From the NCBI RefSeq assembly GCF_030418165.1, contig NZ_JAUHTQ010000017.1, forward strand, positions 1 through 64,000: 64,000 bases of DNA, written 5' to 3'. The stretch is from Ureibacillus aquaedulcis. GTDB taxonomy: Bacteria > Bacillota > Bacilli > Bacillales_A > Planococcaceae. The notes beneath the pieces were generated by a model. That model worked only from the letters and a program-made list of their open reading frames with translations. It was not told where the DNA came from and did not search any database. The translations under genes and the position numbers were made by a program. This document shows positions 1 through 8,687 of the stretch, piece after piece. Each line of letters begins with the position of its first letter. Position 1 is the stretch's first letter.

Positions 1-233
1 CGGCAGGTGCAAGTTTTACTCTGCACCGAAAGTGTAGCGGCAGGTGCAAAGGCACGCAGGCGAGCGAAGACGCGAAGAGAATGGAGAAGTACGCGAACTA
101 AAAACGGCACGTCCTGTGCCAAGGTTCGCATGACAAACATCCAGTTTGCCCCATAAGCGGACGAGCGAGGCAAGTAACGCAGGATGAAAGCGTTTGTCAA
201 CAGTCTGGAGCTGGTGTAATGCCAGCTTTTTTA
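1..233. repeat. GC-rich structured intergenic element at window edge
   Basis: This stretch is richer in G and C than its neighbours and has no convincing ORF. It shows a direct repeat of CGGCAGGTGCAA at 1-12 and 38-49, and hairpins GGTGCA/TGCACC (7-27), GGCAC/GTGCC (106-120) and CAAAC/GTTTG (133-148). It ends in a terminator-like stem at 208-233. It could be an interspersed repeat, the 3' part of a structured RNA, or the trailer of a gene outside the window. I cannot choose between these from one copy. Confidence 0.35.
208..233 (+). terminator. Intrinsic terminator
   Basis: Stem AGCTGG/CCAGCT followed by six T residues. It would end any transcript entering from the left, so the FusB-like gene needs its own promoter downstream of it. 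Confidence 0.6.
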
Positions 234-313
234 TGTATAGATTAATTAAAAAAATACTTGGCATTGCTGTTTTCATTCTTTTTCTGTACGCTAGAAATCA
301 AGGAGTTGAGAAT

Positions 314-946
314 ATGTATTTTATGACCCCAGAACAATATCAATTTGTAAAAAAACAAGCTAAGAAAATCTTAAACACATATACAACATCAAAGGATCAA
401 AAAGTGATTCAAGCCATTCAAGCCCTTGTTCAAGAAGAAATTGATGGCAAAATTACCTTCCTGGAAATACAGCAGCAATTAGTACTTCAGCCAATCTTTG
501 ATATCCAATCAAAAGAACAGCTCGAATTATTCCTGAAGGAAATAAAGCAATATGTGGAACCGTTTAAACAGCCAACAGAAGCAGAGCTTAAAAAGTTATT
601 TCCCAAAGATAAAAAATTAAAGCTGCCAAAACTCGAAATGTTCGATTGGCAAGAAACATCCTATTTAAGTTGGTTGGATTCAGGGACCAATCGGAAATAC
701 ATCGTGTACCGAGAAGATGGGAATTTAAAAGGTGTGCGAGGTACATTCAGCAATTCGGCTAAGGTAGGGATTTGTTCGGTATGCAACCAACATGCTAAGG
801 TGGGCATGTTGTTAGTGGCGAAAAAAGGAACCGATATGGGGACTTACACAAAAAAGGGAAACTATATTTGTGAAGATAGTGCAGCTTGTAATGAGGCATT
901 ATCAGACCTAGATAAATTCACCAATTTTGTTCATAATTTAAATTAA
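314..946 (+). CDS. FusB/FusC-family EF-G-binding protein
   Basis: The predicted 210-residue protein matches the FusB/FBP family in length and layout: a helical N-terminal domain (about 1-90) that binds elongation factor G and a C-terminal treble-clef zinc domain. Candidate metal ligands are Cys154, Cys157, His160, Cys186 and Cys192. Characterised members rescue EF-G from fusidic-acid-stalled ribosomes, and chromosomal homologues in Bacillales are often intrinsic factors of unknown everyday role. The frame stays open back to 194, but the ATG at 314 has AAGGAG eight bases upstream and starts at the family N terminus, so it was chosen. The gene is monocistronic between two terminators. Family assignment is confident; a resistance phenotype is not shown. 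Confidence 0.85.
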   Translation: MYFMTPEQYQFVKKQAKKILNTYTTSKDQKVIQAIQALVQEEIDGKITFLEIQQQLVLQPIFDIQSKEQLELFLKEIKQYVEPFKQPTEAELKKLFPKDKKLKLPKLEMFDWQETSYLSWLDSGTNRKYIVYREDGNLKGVRGTFSNSAKVGICSVCNQHAKVGMLLVAKKGTDMGTYTKKGNYICEDSAACNEALSDLDKFTNFVHNLN

Positions 947-948
947 TA

Positions 949-990
949 TAAAAAATCGAGGTGCGCTAAAAAACGCAGTCTCGATTTTTT
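949..990. terminator. Bidirectional terminator
   Basis: Stem AAAAATCGAG/CTCGATTTTT (951-989) with an A-run on one side and a T-run on the other. It serves the FusB-like gene and the convergent TSUP gene. Confidence 0.8.
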
Positions 991-992
991 GC

Positions 993-1763
993 TTAGTTGG
1001 TAAAATAATCATATGTATTCTTAGTTAGTAAAAGAACCGTCACGACGATAAATAATACACGAACGTAACCACTACCTTGTTTTATTGCAAATTTCGAGCC
1101 GCATATAGCTCCGATTATTTGGGCAGCTCCCATAATAAGACCATAGGCAAAATTGATTTGACCTAAAAATAAGAACATCACTAATGCCCCAATGTTACTA
1201 GCAAAATTTAAAAATTTCGCATTTCCTGCAGATTTTAAGAAATCAAAGCCAATCATTAAGAAAGCAAACATAAGAAATGAACCTGTTCCAGGCCCCAAGA
1301 AACCATCGTAAAAACCAATAGCAGAAACTAATAGTAAAAACCCTATGTATTTCTTTGTAGTAAGCTTTTTATAGGTTGAAATGCTTCCCCAATCTTTTTT
1401 AAACACTGTATAAACCGCTACGGCAGCCAACATCACGAGCATCAACGGTTTTAATAGACTTGGGTCCAATAAGTGGACAACCCATGCACCCAGCATCGAT
1501 GCTATAAAAACAAAGGGAAAGATTTTAGCGATCGATTTTAAATCGATATTTCCCGAACGGTAGAATGTAATGGTGCTCGTTAAAGAACCCATTGTTCCTG
1601 CGAGTTTATTTGTTGCAACAGCAGCTGAGGGGCTCAGGCCGGTAAACATCAAGGCAGGTAGCGCTATTAATCCCCCTCCACCAACAACAGAATCAATAAA
1701 TGCAGCTAAAAATCCAAAAATAAATAAGGTAACGATAAGAGAAGGATCTAAATCAATAAACAT
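993..1763 (-). CDS. TSUP (TauE/SafE) family membrane transporter
   Basis: A 256-residue, strongly hydrophobic protein with about eight predicted membrane segments. It has the family's N-terminal signature around residues 20-50 (DSVVGGGGLIALPALMF then ATNKLAGTMGS), repeated in weaker form near GFYDGFLGPGTGSF in the second half, as expected of the duplicated TSUP fold. Characterised members export sulfite, sulfoacetate or related organosulfur anions. YfcA-like relatives of this length have no firm substrate. The gene is convergent with the FusB-like gene and has no obvious partner. AAAGG lies about 12 bases upstream of the ATG, a weak ribosome binding site. Substrate unknown. Confidence 0.85.
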   Translation of the reverse strand: MFIDLDPSLIVTLFIFGFLAAFIDSVVGGGGLIALPALMFTGLSPSAAVATNKLAGTMGSLTSTITFYRSGNIDLKSIAKIFPFVFIASMLGAWVVHLLDPSLLKPLMLVMLAAVAVYTVFKKDWGSISTYKKLTTKKYIGFLLLVSAIGFYDGFLGPGTGSFLMFAFLMIGFDFLKSAGNAKFLNFASNIGALVMFLFLGQINFAYGLIMGAAQIIGAICGSKFAIKQGSGYVRVLFIVVTVLLLTKNTYDYFTN

Positions 1764-1908
1764 ATGTAGTAACTACCTTTCAAATGAACTTAGAATATGC
1801 GGTATTTATCTATTTGAAAAAATAGTAGGAATGGAACCTTCGAGTAAAGGAGTTTTCCTACTAGGAAAGTATTTTTTGAGTTTTAAAGATTAATAGTGTT
1901 GTCATACA

Positions 1909-2010
1909 CATATTAGTCCTAAAATTGATGGTTTTCAAGATGTTTGGGAAATAAACCCATGGATGGCCTTTGCTTTGGAGCGATTTCAAAGTGAAGGTCT
2001 ATTTATTTAA
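1909..2010 (+). pseudogene. Possible C-terminal gene remnant
   Basis: An open stretch of 33 codons plus a stop, without a start codon or ribosome binding site, encodes a protein-like tail containing DGFQDVWEINPWMAFALERF. It lies between the TSUP start and the PadR promoter and could be the decayed end of a lost gene. I do not recognise the family. The rest of this 327-base gap holds an AGTAGGAA/TTCCTACT hairpin near 1825-1863 and the PadR control region. Confidence 0.2.
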
Positions 2011-2051
2011 ATCATATTAAATATTGGTAAACATTTAATACTGTATTACAT

Positions 2052-2072
2052 ATACTGTACTATACACAGTAT
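2052..2072. promoter_or_regulatory. Inverted repeat, probable PadR operator
   Basis: ATACTGT-N7-ACAGTAT, a perfect 7-bp dyad 18 bases before the TTG start of the PadR gene. PadR-family repressors bind short dyads of this type and commonly autoregulate. Assignment rests on position and symmetry only. Confidence 0.55.
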
Positions 2073-2090
2073 CAAGTAGGAGGTGAGCAG

Positions 2091-2438
2091 TTGAGCAACA
2101 TACTGGATTCATTAAGTATAGAACTTAGAAGAGGTACCTTGACTTTAGCTGTTTTAAGTCAATTACGAACACAACAATATGGCTACTCATTAGTCCAGAA
2201 GCTGGAAAAGTCAGGAATCATCATTGAACAAAGCACTTTGTATCCGCTCTTGCGCCGCCTTGAAAAGCAAGAGCTAGTAAAAAGTATTTGGGATACGACA
2301 GAATCCAGACCCAGGAAGTATTATCTTTTAACTGAATTCGGACGTGACGTATACGAAACGCTTAAGGAAGAATGGTTAAAGAACTCAAGTGAGCTTTCTA
2401 AATTACTGGAAGGAGATGGTCATGATGAATTTAATTGA
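2091..2438 (+). CDS. PadR-family transcriptional regulator
   Basis: A 115-residue winged-helix protein. Residues about 15-90 carry the PadR fold: GTLTLAVLSQL, the YGYSLVQKLEK recognition region, QSTLYPLLRRLEKQELV and the wing RPRKYYLLTEFG. It is then followed by a short C-terminal helix for dimerisation, typical of the short PadR-s2 subfamily. The start is TTG at 2091 behind AGGAGGTG; the overlapping GTG at 2083 runs into a stop. The last 17 bases overlap the next gene, which has a HAAS domain. PadR/HAAS pairs are a recurrent arrangement in Bacillales, in which the HAAS membrane protein is thought to be the regulated partner. A dyad at 2052-2072 suggests autoregulation. Confidence 0.9.
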   Translation: MSNILDSLSIELRRGTLTLAVLSQLRTQQYGYSLVQKLEKSGIIIEQSTLYPLLRRLEKQELVKSIWDTTESRPRKYYLLTEFGRDVYETLKEEWLKNSSELSKLLEGDGHDEFN

Positions 2439-3420
2439 AGTTTATATAAATGAAGTAACAAGAAGATTACCGATTAAAAATCGAGAAGATATAGGTCTTG
2501 AATTGAAGTCGACAATCGAAGATATGCTCCCTGATCAATATACGGAAGAAGATGTGAAAAACGTACTTGAAGAGTTGGGAAACCCGGCAGTTTTGGCAAG
2601 CGGCTATAATGAGCGACCGATGCATCTAATTGGCCCAAAATTTTATGATATCTATGTTTCATTATTAAAAATGATTGTACCTATAGCTGCAGTTATCGCT
2701 TTTATCGTAGTTTTGACAGAATATGTTGTGGGGTTCGGTAAGGGAGATACAGTTCTAAATGTTGGCCTGATGATTTTAGGAGAAGGGATATGGAATATCG
2801 TACATGTATTTATACAGGTTTTCTTTTGGCTGACATTAACCTTTGTAATACTTGAACGAATGGATTGCAGTAAAGACGATTACCCACGTACAATGAGCTT
2901 GAATAAATGGACACCGGATGACCTAAAGAATATCCCTTATATTCCAAAGGAGAGAGTGGTTTCAAAAGGCTATGTATTGGGTAGTTTGCTTTGGACGGCC
3001 GTTTGGGGAACAATTTATTTTAATGCGGATCACTTGGCCGGTGTATATAAAGATTCCGGCAGTGGACTTGAATTTCTAATGCCGGCATTAAATCAAGATG
3101 TCCTGAACTCATTTTGGCCGTTAATCATTCTAGTTCTAGGGTTAGAGGTCGCCTTTGCCTTATTTTTGTTTATTAAGCATCAGTGGACTAGGCAAGCCGC
3201 AATCCTTAATACGATTCGTGAAATAGTGGCTATAATTGTGCTAGTTTTGCTAATATCAAATTCTAATTTCTTCAACCCGGAATTCCTGGCATATATGAAC
3301 ACCATCCTTGAATTTACTGAAGAACAAATTAAGCGTTTTATCATAATAATAACATTGATTTTATTCCTCCTATTTTCAATCATCAATTGTATTGATGGCT
3401 TTCGAAAAGCCAACCGATAA
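2422..3420 (+). CDS. HAAS-domain membrane protein
   Basis: A 332-residue protein with an N-terminal HAAS (formerly DUF1700-type) helical domain over about residues 1-65, containing YINEVTRRLP and EELGNPAVLASGY. Five or so hydrophobic segments follow: about 85-110, 120-145, 185-205, 230-255 and 270-325. HAAS domains are proposed signalling modules linked to PadR regulators; the membrane part is family-specific and its role is unknown. The ATG at 2422 is preferred because AAGGAG ends six bases before it; an in-frame ATG upstream at 2416 abuts that site. Translation is likely coupled to the upstream PadR gene. No terminator with a good T-run follows. Confidence 0.75.
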   Translation: MMNLIEVYINEVTRRLPIKNREDIGLELKSTIEDMLPDQYTEEDVKNVLEELGNPAVLASGYNERPMHLIGPKFYDIYVSLLKMIVPIAAVIAFIVVLTEYVVGFGKGDTVLNVGLMILGEGIWNIVHVFIQVFFWLTLTFVILERMDCSKDDYPRTMSLNKWTPDDLKNIPYIPKERVVSKGYVLGSLLWTAVWGTIYFNADHLAGVYKDSGSGLEFLMPALNQDVLNSFWPLIILVLGLEVAFALFLFIKHQWTRQAAILNTIREIVAIIVLVLLISNSNFFNPEFLAYMNTILEFTEEQIKRFIIIITLILFLLFSIINCIDGFRKANR

Positions 3421-3919
3421 TGTTTTCGCAAGTGCGGGTGATCTGTGATTTAGAACGCTTGGAAAATGAATGATTTACTTTGTGCATATTAATCAAAATA
3501 TCCGGGGTAAAATTTACCTTTCTGCTATTAAACGGATGCTTTTTTTGCACTCCTTTCCTCCTAGAATCCAACTACTTTTTTAATAAATTTACATTATAAT
3601 TACAAATATTTATTATGTATTTAAAAGTATTTTGCAACTTGAAAATTATAATCATAGAACTATTAATAAATAAAAGTCCGCAGTTGGTTTCAATGAATGA
3701 GAAGTGAACTTAATCATATCTTTATAGAGTTTGAAGGGGCATGGAGCGGGAAATAAAATAGGTTCAAAAATAAAATTTAACTTTAAAAATAGATTAATTA
3801 ATAATTTTTGTGAGTGTCTTAAATTATACTAAGATAGGAAATTATCAAAATATTCAATAAAAAAATAATTTTTTGTTTATTTCGTAAATATTTTTTGCTA
3901 TGATGAGAATTGTTACTCC
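3421..3919. other. AT-rich intergenic region before opp operon 1
   Basis: About 540 bases separate the HAAS gene from oppA. I see only a perfect small palindrome GGTAAAATTTACC at 3506-3518 and long A/T runs. A possible -10 TATGAT at 3899-3904 lies shortly before the CodY-like box. No coding signal was found in the region. Confidence 0.4.
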
Positions 3920-3934
3920 TATTATCAGAAAATA
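3920..3934. promoter_or_regulatory. CodY-like box before oppA (copy 1)
   Basis: TATTATCAGAAAATA matches the CodY consensus AATTTTCWGAAAATT at 12 of 15 positions, 15 bases after a possible -10 and 29 bases before the oppA start. CodY represses opp/dpp genes in Bacillus when GTP and branched-chain amino acids are high. In AT-rich DNA 12/15 is suggestive rather than decisive. Confidence 0.45.
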
Positions 3935-3962
3935 GGGAAAAAACAAAAAAGGGGGATTTGCA

Positions 3963-5624
3963 TTGAAAAAGAGTAATTTATTTTTGATGCTAATGTTACT
4001 AGCTTTAACTCTAGTACTTGCAGCGTGTAACTTCGGTGGCGAAGAAGAAGAACCGGCATCTGAAGATGGATCAACAGAAGGTTCTACTGAGGAGACTGCA
4101 GAAGGTGGTACAAAGGAACTTAATTTAGTTGTTACATCTGAGCCGCCATCAATGCATCCGCAATTAGCGACGGATAGTACTTCAAGTGCTGTGCTAAAAC
4201 AAATTTATGAAGGTTTAACAACTTATAAAGACGGCGAAGTAGTTGAAGGTGCTGCAGAAAAGATAGAAACTAGTGAAGATGGCTTAGTTTATACATTCAC
4301 TTTACGTGATGCAAAGTGGTCAAATGGAGATACAGTAACTGCTGAAGATTTTGCATATGCGTGGACTTTTGCACTTACTCCGGAAAATGCATCTGAGTAT
4401 GCTTCAATCCTTTACCCAATTAAAGGAGCACAAGCTTATAACTTAGGCGAAGGTTCTGTAGAAGATTTAGGAATTAAAGTGGTTGACGAAAAAACTTTAG
4501 AAGTAACTTTAGAAAACCCAACGCCTTATTTCTTAGAATTAACAGCGTTTAAAACTTATTTCCCTATTCATAAAGCAACAGCGGAAGCAAATGAAACTTG
4601 GTATGCAGAAGCTGGGGAAACATATATCACTAACGGACCGTACACTTTAGCTGATTGGCAGCATAGTGGTTCAATGACATTGGAAAAGAATGCAAACTAC
4701 TGGGATGCTGACAATGTAGCAATCGATAAAGTTAATATCGGTATGGTTGAATCGGAAGCTACTGCTGCAACAATGTTTGACGCAGGAGAAATCGATTTCT
4801 TGGGTGCTCCTTTCCAAACTGTAGCTTTAGATGTAATTGATCGCTACAAACAAGAAGGTATTTTAAATATTTCTGATTATTCAGCGATCTACATGTACAA
4901 ATTCAACACAACTGACGAAGTGATGGGTAATGCCAACATTCGTAAAGCATTAACTCTTGCTATTGACCGTCAAGGGTTAATCGACAATATTACTAAAGGG
5001 GAACAATCTCCTGCACTAGGTATGGTTCCAACAGCAGTTAAAGGATTCGAAGAAGATGCTGGATATATGAAAGATAATGATGTTGAAGAAGCGAAAAAAG
5101 CGCTTGAGTTAGGTTTGCAAGAACTTGGTTTAGGTGATGCTAGCGAATTGGAGATTAAATTATCATTCAATACAAGTGAAGCACACGCTGCTATCGCTCA
5201 ATTCATCCAAGAAGGATGGCGTACAAATCTAGGAATCGAAGTAACTCTGGATAACTCTGAGTGGCAGGTATACCTAGATAAATTAACTAACTTAGATTAC
5301 CAAGTTGGTCGTCTAGGCTGGATCGCGGATTACAACGATGCTTATACATTCTTGGAACAATATGATTCTGCAGAAAACGGCAACAACGATACTGGTTGGG
5401 AAAATGCTGAATACACAGAGTTATTAAAGCAATCAAATAGTGAAACAGATCCGGAAAAACGTATTGAATTACTAAAACAGGCAGAAGCAATCTTAATGTC
5501 TGAATACCCTGTAGCACCAATTTACTACTATACAAACCTTTCTGTTAAGAAAGACTACGTAGAAAATATGGAACTTGACCAATTGGGTAATGTCTACCTT
5601 AAATATGTAGATATCAATAAATAA
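3963..5624 (+). CDS. oppA: Oligopeptide ABC transporter substrate-binding lipoprotein (copy 1)
   Basis: A 553-residue extracellular peptide-binding protein of the SBP_bac_5 family. The signal peptide ends in the lipobox LAAC with lipidated Cys22. A low-complexity acidic and Ser/Thr linker (about 24-50) follows, then the binding fold: PPSMHPQLATDSTS, ANIRKALTLAIDRQGLI, and the AEAILMSEYPVAPIYYY stretch near the C terminus. It delivers oligopeptides to OppBCDF. The start is TTG at 3963 behind GGGGG. The gene heads a five-gene operon and is followed by a hairpin before oppB, so it is probably made in excess. OppA of the downstream operon is clearly paralogous (I estimate about three quarters identical by eye). 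Confidence 0.93.
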   Translation: MKKSNLFLMLMLLALTLVLAACNFGGEEEEPASEDGSTEGSTEETAEGGTKELNLVVTSEPPSMHPQLATDSTSSAVLKQIYEGLTTYKDGEVVEGAAEKIETSEDGLVYTFTLRDAKWSNGDTVTAEDFAYAWTFALTPENASEYASILYPIKGAQAYNLGEGSVEDLGIKVVDEKTLEVTLENPTPYFLELTAFKTYFPIHKATAEANETWYAEAGETYITNGPYTLADWQHSGSMTLEKNANYWDADNVAIDKVNIGMVESEATAATMFDAGEIDFLGAPFQTVALDVIDRYKQEGILNISDYSAIYMYKFNTTDEVMGNANIRKALTLAIDRQGLIDNITKGEQSPALGMVPTAVKGFEEDAGYMKDNDVEEAKKALELGLQELGLGDASELEIKLSFNTSEAHAAIAQFIQEGWRTNLGIEVTLDNSEWQVYLDKLTNLDYQVGRLGWIADYNDAYTFLEQYDSAENGNNDTGWENAEYTELLKQSNSETDPEKRIELLKQAEAILMSEYPVAPIYYYTNLSVKKDYVENMELDQLGNVYLKYVDINK

Positions 5625-5655
5625 TCAATAAAATAAAAAGAGTACAAACTTACCT

Positions 5656-5696
5656 AGGCTGCTTACAATCGAATAATCGATTCAAGCAGCCTTTTA
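5656..5696 (+). terminator. Partial terminator between oppA and oppB (copy 1)
   Basis: Stem AGGCTGCTT/AAGCAGCCT with an inner AATCG/CGATT stem, followed by only four T residues. It sits inside the operon, as expected of an element that lowers read-through so that the binding protein outnumbers the membrane parts. The same arm sequence recurs at 11687-11727. Confidence 0.7.
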
Positions 5697-5755
5697 TAAT
5701 GGTTGATACTTGGTTTCTGAACTGTTCGGAGTGAATAAAAAAAGGAGGTATTCAT

Positions 5756-6685
5756 GTGCTGAGGTACATTTTTAAACGGTTGGTTTATATACTGATTGCG
5801 TTATTTATTATTATTACAGCAACATTTTTCCTAATGAAATTAGCACCTGGTAGCCCGTTTGCTAGTGAACGTGATTTCCCGCCGCAAATAGAAGAACAAT
5901 TGAATGCAAAATATGGATTGGACAATCCTTGGTATATTCAATATAAGGATTACTTGGTTGATACAGTTTCTTTTGACTTCGGAGAATCGATGAAATATAA
6001 GGGGCGCTCCACAAATGATATTATTTCCGAAAGTTTCCCCATTTCTTTAACTCTTGGTATCGAAGCAATGATTCTATCAATAGGGTTGGGGATTTTCCTC
6101 GGAGTTGTTGCCGCCCTCTATCATAATAAGTTTCCTGATTACCTTGCCTCCACAATCGCGGTACTTGGGATCTCTGTACCTTCCTTTATTTTGGCAGGGC
6201 TTATGCAGTATTTCTTGGCTTTCAAACTGGATCTTTTCCCTGTTAGTGGTTGGAAGGGCTTTAATTATAGTATATTGCCAGCCCTTGCGATTGCTATTAC
6301 GCATGCAGGTTTTATTGCGAAACTGACAAGGTCGAGTATGCTCGAACAAGCCAATAGTGATTATGTAAAAATGGCCCGTTCGAAGGGACTTGGAAAGTGG
6401 TCTGTCGTAATACGCCACTCCTTAAGAAATGCTCTTATGCCCGTTATAACTTATTTGGGTCCTCTTACAGCGGGAGTAGTTACAGGAAGCTTTATTATTG
6501 AACAAATATTTGCCATTCCAGGACTGGGAAGGCATTTTGTTACCAGTATAACAAACCGTGATTATACGGTGATTATGGGAACAACTGTGTTCTATTCGAT
6601 TATTCTTCTATTTGCAGTACTTGTAGTTGATATTTTATATAGTGTAATTGATCCGAGAATAAAACTGAAAGGAGCGAAAAAATAA
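5756..6685 (+). CDS. oppB: Oligopeptide ABC transporter permease OppB (copy 1)
   Basis: A 309-residue inner-membrane permease of the DppB/OppB type. It has an N-terminal membrane segment (about 9-30), an extracytoplasmic loop, five further segments and the cytoplasmic coupling (EAA) region around 200-230, with [21 protein letters not shown] and the Gly-rich [19 protein letters not shown]. It forms the translocation channel with OppC. The start is GTG at 5756 with AAAGGAGG upstream; the ATG two bases earlier is in a frame that stops after two codons. The stop codon overlaps the oppC start by one base. Highly similar to copy 2 in protein but with different synonymous codons. Confidence 0.93.
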   Translation: MLRYIFKRLVYILIALFIIITATFFLMKLAPGSPFASERDFPPQIEEQLNAKYGLDNPWYIQYKDYLVDTVSFDFGESMKYKGRSTNDIISESFPISLTLGIEAMILSIGLGIFLGVVAALYHNKFPDYLASTIAVLGISVPSFILAGLMQYFLAFKLDLFPVSGWKGFNYSILPALAIAITHAGFIAKLTRSSMLEQANSDYVKMARSKGLGKWSVVIRHSLRNALMPVITYLGPLTAGVVTGSFIIEQIFAIPGLGRHFVTSITNRDYTVIMGTTVFYSIILLFAVLVVDILYSVIDPRIKLKGAKK

Positions 6686-7620
6686 TGGCTAAGAAAGATT
6701 TGCAGTTTGGAAATATAGAACCGGATAAGTTTAGAGTTGTCGGTATAAAACAAGATGAAACTGAAAAGCTTGCAGATAAATCTGTGTCATTTTGGAAAGA
6801 AGTATTTCTTCGCTTTTCACAAAATAAGCTAGCTATCTTTGGAATAATTGCTTTGGTAATTATTGCTCTATTAGCCATTTTCGTTCCTGTTTTTTCGCCT
6901 TACAGTTATCGGGAGCAATTGGGGATCTACAATGCCCCGCCATCAGCAAGCCATTGGTTTGGGACGGATGACTTGGGACGTGACGTATTCGTCCGAGTTT
7001 GGCAAGGAGCACGCATCTCGTTATTTATCGGGATTACTGCCGCAGTCATTGATTTAATTATCGGTGTTTTATGGGGAAGTATTTCCGGCCTTGCGGGGGG
7101 AAGATTAGACAACATCATGATGCGTATTGCGGACGTTTTGTCAGCGGTTCCTTATTTGCTTGTCGTTATTATTTTACTTGTAGTACTAGAACCAGGATTA
7201 CTTCCGATGATTATCGCCTTGTCGATAACAGGATGGATCAATATGGCCCGAATCGTACGTGGGGAAGTGCTATCGATCAAGAATCAGGAGTATGTGCTGG
7301 CGGCTCGCACACTTGGTGCAAGTACCTGGCATTTAATCAAAAGGCATTTGGTGCCGAATGCATTGGGTGCAATTTTAGTAACGATGACTTTAACCATTCC
7401 TTCTGCCATTTTCACGGAATCTTTCTTAAGTTATTTAGGGTTGGGTGTTCCTGCACCGACTGCGAGTTGGGGAACGATGGCCTCAGAGGGAAATAAAGCA
7501 CTAACCTCTGCACCATGGAGACTTTTCTTCCCGGCGTTCTTTATTTCATTAACAATTTTTGCATTCAATGCAGTGGGTGATGGACTGCGGGATGCTTTGG
7601 ACCCTAAATTACGAAAATAG
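6685..7620 (+). CDS. oppC: Oligopeptide ABC transporter permease OppC (copy 1)
   Basis: A 311-residue partner permease. An N-terminal cytoplasmic OppC_N segment (about 1-55, SFWKEVFLRFSQNKLAIFG) leads into six membrane spans. It carries the conserved HWFGTDDLGRDVFVRVWQGA motif near residue 90 and the EAA region QEYVLAARTLGASTWHLIKRH. Its start overlaps the oppB stop (TAATG), implying coupled translation. It pairs with OppB and is driven by OppD and OppF. Almost all differences from copy 2 fall in the first 60 residues. Confidence 0.93.
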   Translation: MAKKDLQFGNIEPDKFRVVGIKQDETEKLADKSVSFWKEVFLRFSQNKLAIFGIIALVIIALLAIFVPVFSPYSYREQLGIYNAPPSASHWFGTDDLGRDVFVRVWQGARISLFIGITAAVIDLIIGVLWGSISGLAGGRLDNIMMRIADVLSAVPYLLVVIILLVVLEPGLLPMIIALSITGWINMARIVRGEVLSIKNQEYVLAARTLGASTWHLIKRHLVPNALGAILVTMTLTIPSAIFTESFLSYLGLGVPAPTASWGTMASEGNKALTSAPWRLFFPAFFISLTIFAFNAVGDGLRDALDPKLRK

Positions 7621-7634
7621 AGGAAGGTGAAAAA

Positions 7635-8687
7635 ATGAAAAAGAAGTTACTGGAAGTAAATGATTTGAAGATAAATTTCAAAACGTATGCAGGAATTGTT
7701 CAAGCGGTAAGAGGAGTTAGTTTTGAGTTGTTTGAAGGAGAAACGTTGGCAATCGTGGGTGAGTCGGGTTCGGGGAAAAGTGTAACAAGCAATGCAATCA
7801 TGAAACTGATTCCGCAACCACCCGGGCTCTATGCAGGCGGTGAAATAAAATTGGAAGGCCGGAATCTGATTCCATTAACAGAAAAACAAATGTCCAAGGT
7901 GCGCGGAAATGATATTGCCATGATTTTTCAAGACCCCATGACGGCTTTAAACCCAACGATGCGTATTGGACGGCAAATCACCGAAGTAATTTTAAAGCAT
8001 CAAAAGATCTCGGCAAGCGAAGCAAAAGACCGAGCGATTAAATTATTGGATCTGGTTGGCATCCCAATGCCGGAGAAGCGATTTAAGCAATTTCCACATG
8101 AATTTAGTGGAGGGATGCGGCAACGGGTCGTGATTGCGATCGCACTGGCAGCTGATCCGAAACTATTAATCGCAGATGAACCAACAACTGCACTGGATGT
8201 TACCATACAGGCGCAAATTCTAGAATTAATGAAGGATATACAAAAAAAACGTGGTACATCGATTATATTCATCACGCATGATTTAGGTGTTGTTGCAAAT
8301 GTAGCAGACCGTGTAGCTGTTATGTATGCTGGTCAGATTGTGGAGTACGGGACTGTAAATGATATTTTCTATAACCCCAAGCATCCTTACACTTGGGGAT
8401 TGTTAGGGTCGATGCCTGATCTGAAAAACAACGTCAAGGAAGAACTGCGAACAATCCCTGGATCACCGCCCGATTTAATTCATCCCCCAAAGGGTGATGC
8501 ATTTGCACCTCGTAATGAGTATGCGATGGCCATCGATTATGAAGAAGAACCGCCGATGTTCCAAGTTTCGGAAACGCATTTCGCAAAAACATGGTTATTG
8601 CACCCAGATGCTCCCGCAATTGAAGTGCCCGAATCAATATCTCGCAGAATTGAAGGTTATTTAAAGGAGGCACAAGGTAATGGCTAA
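7635..8687 (+). CDS. oppD: Oligopeptide ABC transporter ATPase OppD (copy 1)
   Basis: A 350-residue ATP-binding subunit. Walker A GESGSGKS is at 42-49, the Q-loop is in [10 protein letters not shown], the signature is FSGGMRQRV, Walker B is [12 protein letters not shown], and the switch histidine is in FITHDLGVV. The C-terminal oligopeptide/dipeptide region (about 235-320, [14 protein letters not shown]) is typical of this subfamily, although the cluster-forming cysteines seen in some OppD/DppD proteins are not evident. It powers uptake as a heterodimer with OppF. The 3' end overlaps oppF by eight bases, with the oppF ribosome binding site AAAGGAGG inside this gene. Confidence 0.93.
   Translation: MKKKLLEVNDLKINFKTYAGIVQAVRGVSFELFEGETLAIVGESGSGKSVTSNAIMKLIPQPPGLYAGGEIKLEGRNLIPLTEKQMSKVRGNDIAMIFQDPMTALNPTMRIGRQITEVILKHQKISASEAKDRAIKLLDLVGIPMPEKRFKQFPHEFSGGMRQRVVIAIALAADPKLLIADEPTTALDVTIQAQILELMKDIQKKRGTSIIFITHDLGVVANVADRVAVMYAGQIVEYGTVNDIFYNPKHPYTWGLLGSMPDLKNNVKEELRTIPGSPPDLIHPPKGDAFAPRNEYAMAIDYEEEPPMFQVSETHFAKTWLLHPDAPAIEVPESISRRIEGYLKEAQGNG

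Noticed and set aside
194-313. N-terminal extension of the FusB-like protein
   Set aside because: It has no ribosome binding site, begins upstream of a terminator, and the family N terminus with a good AAGGAG starts at 314.
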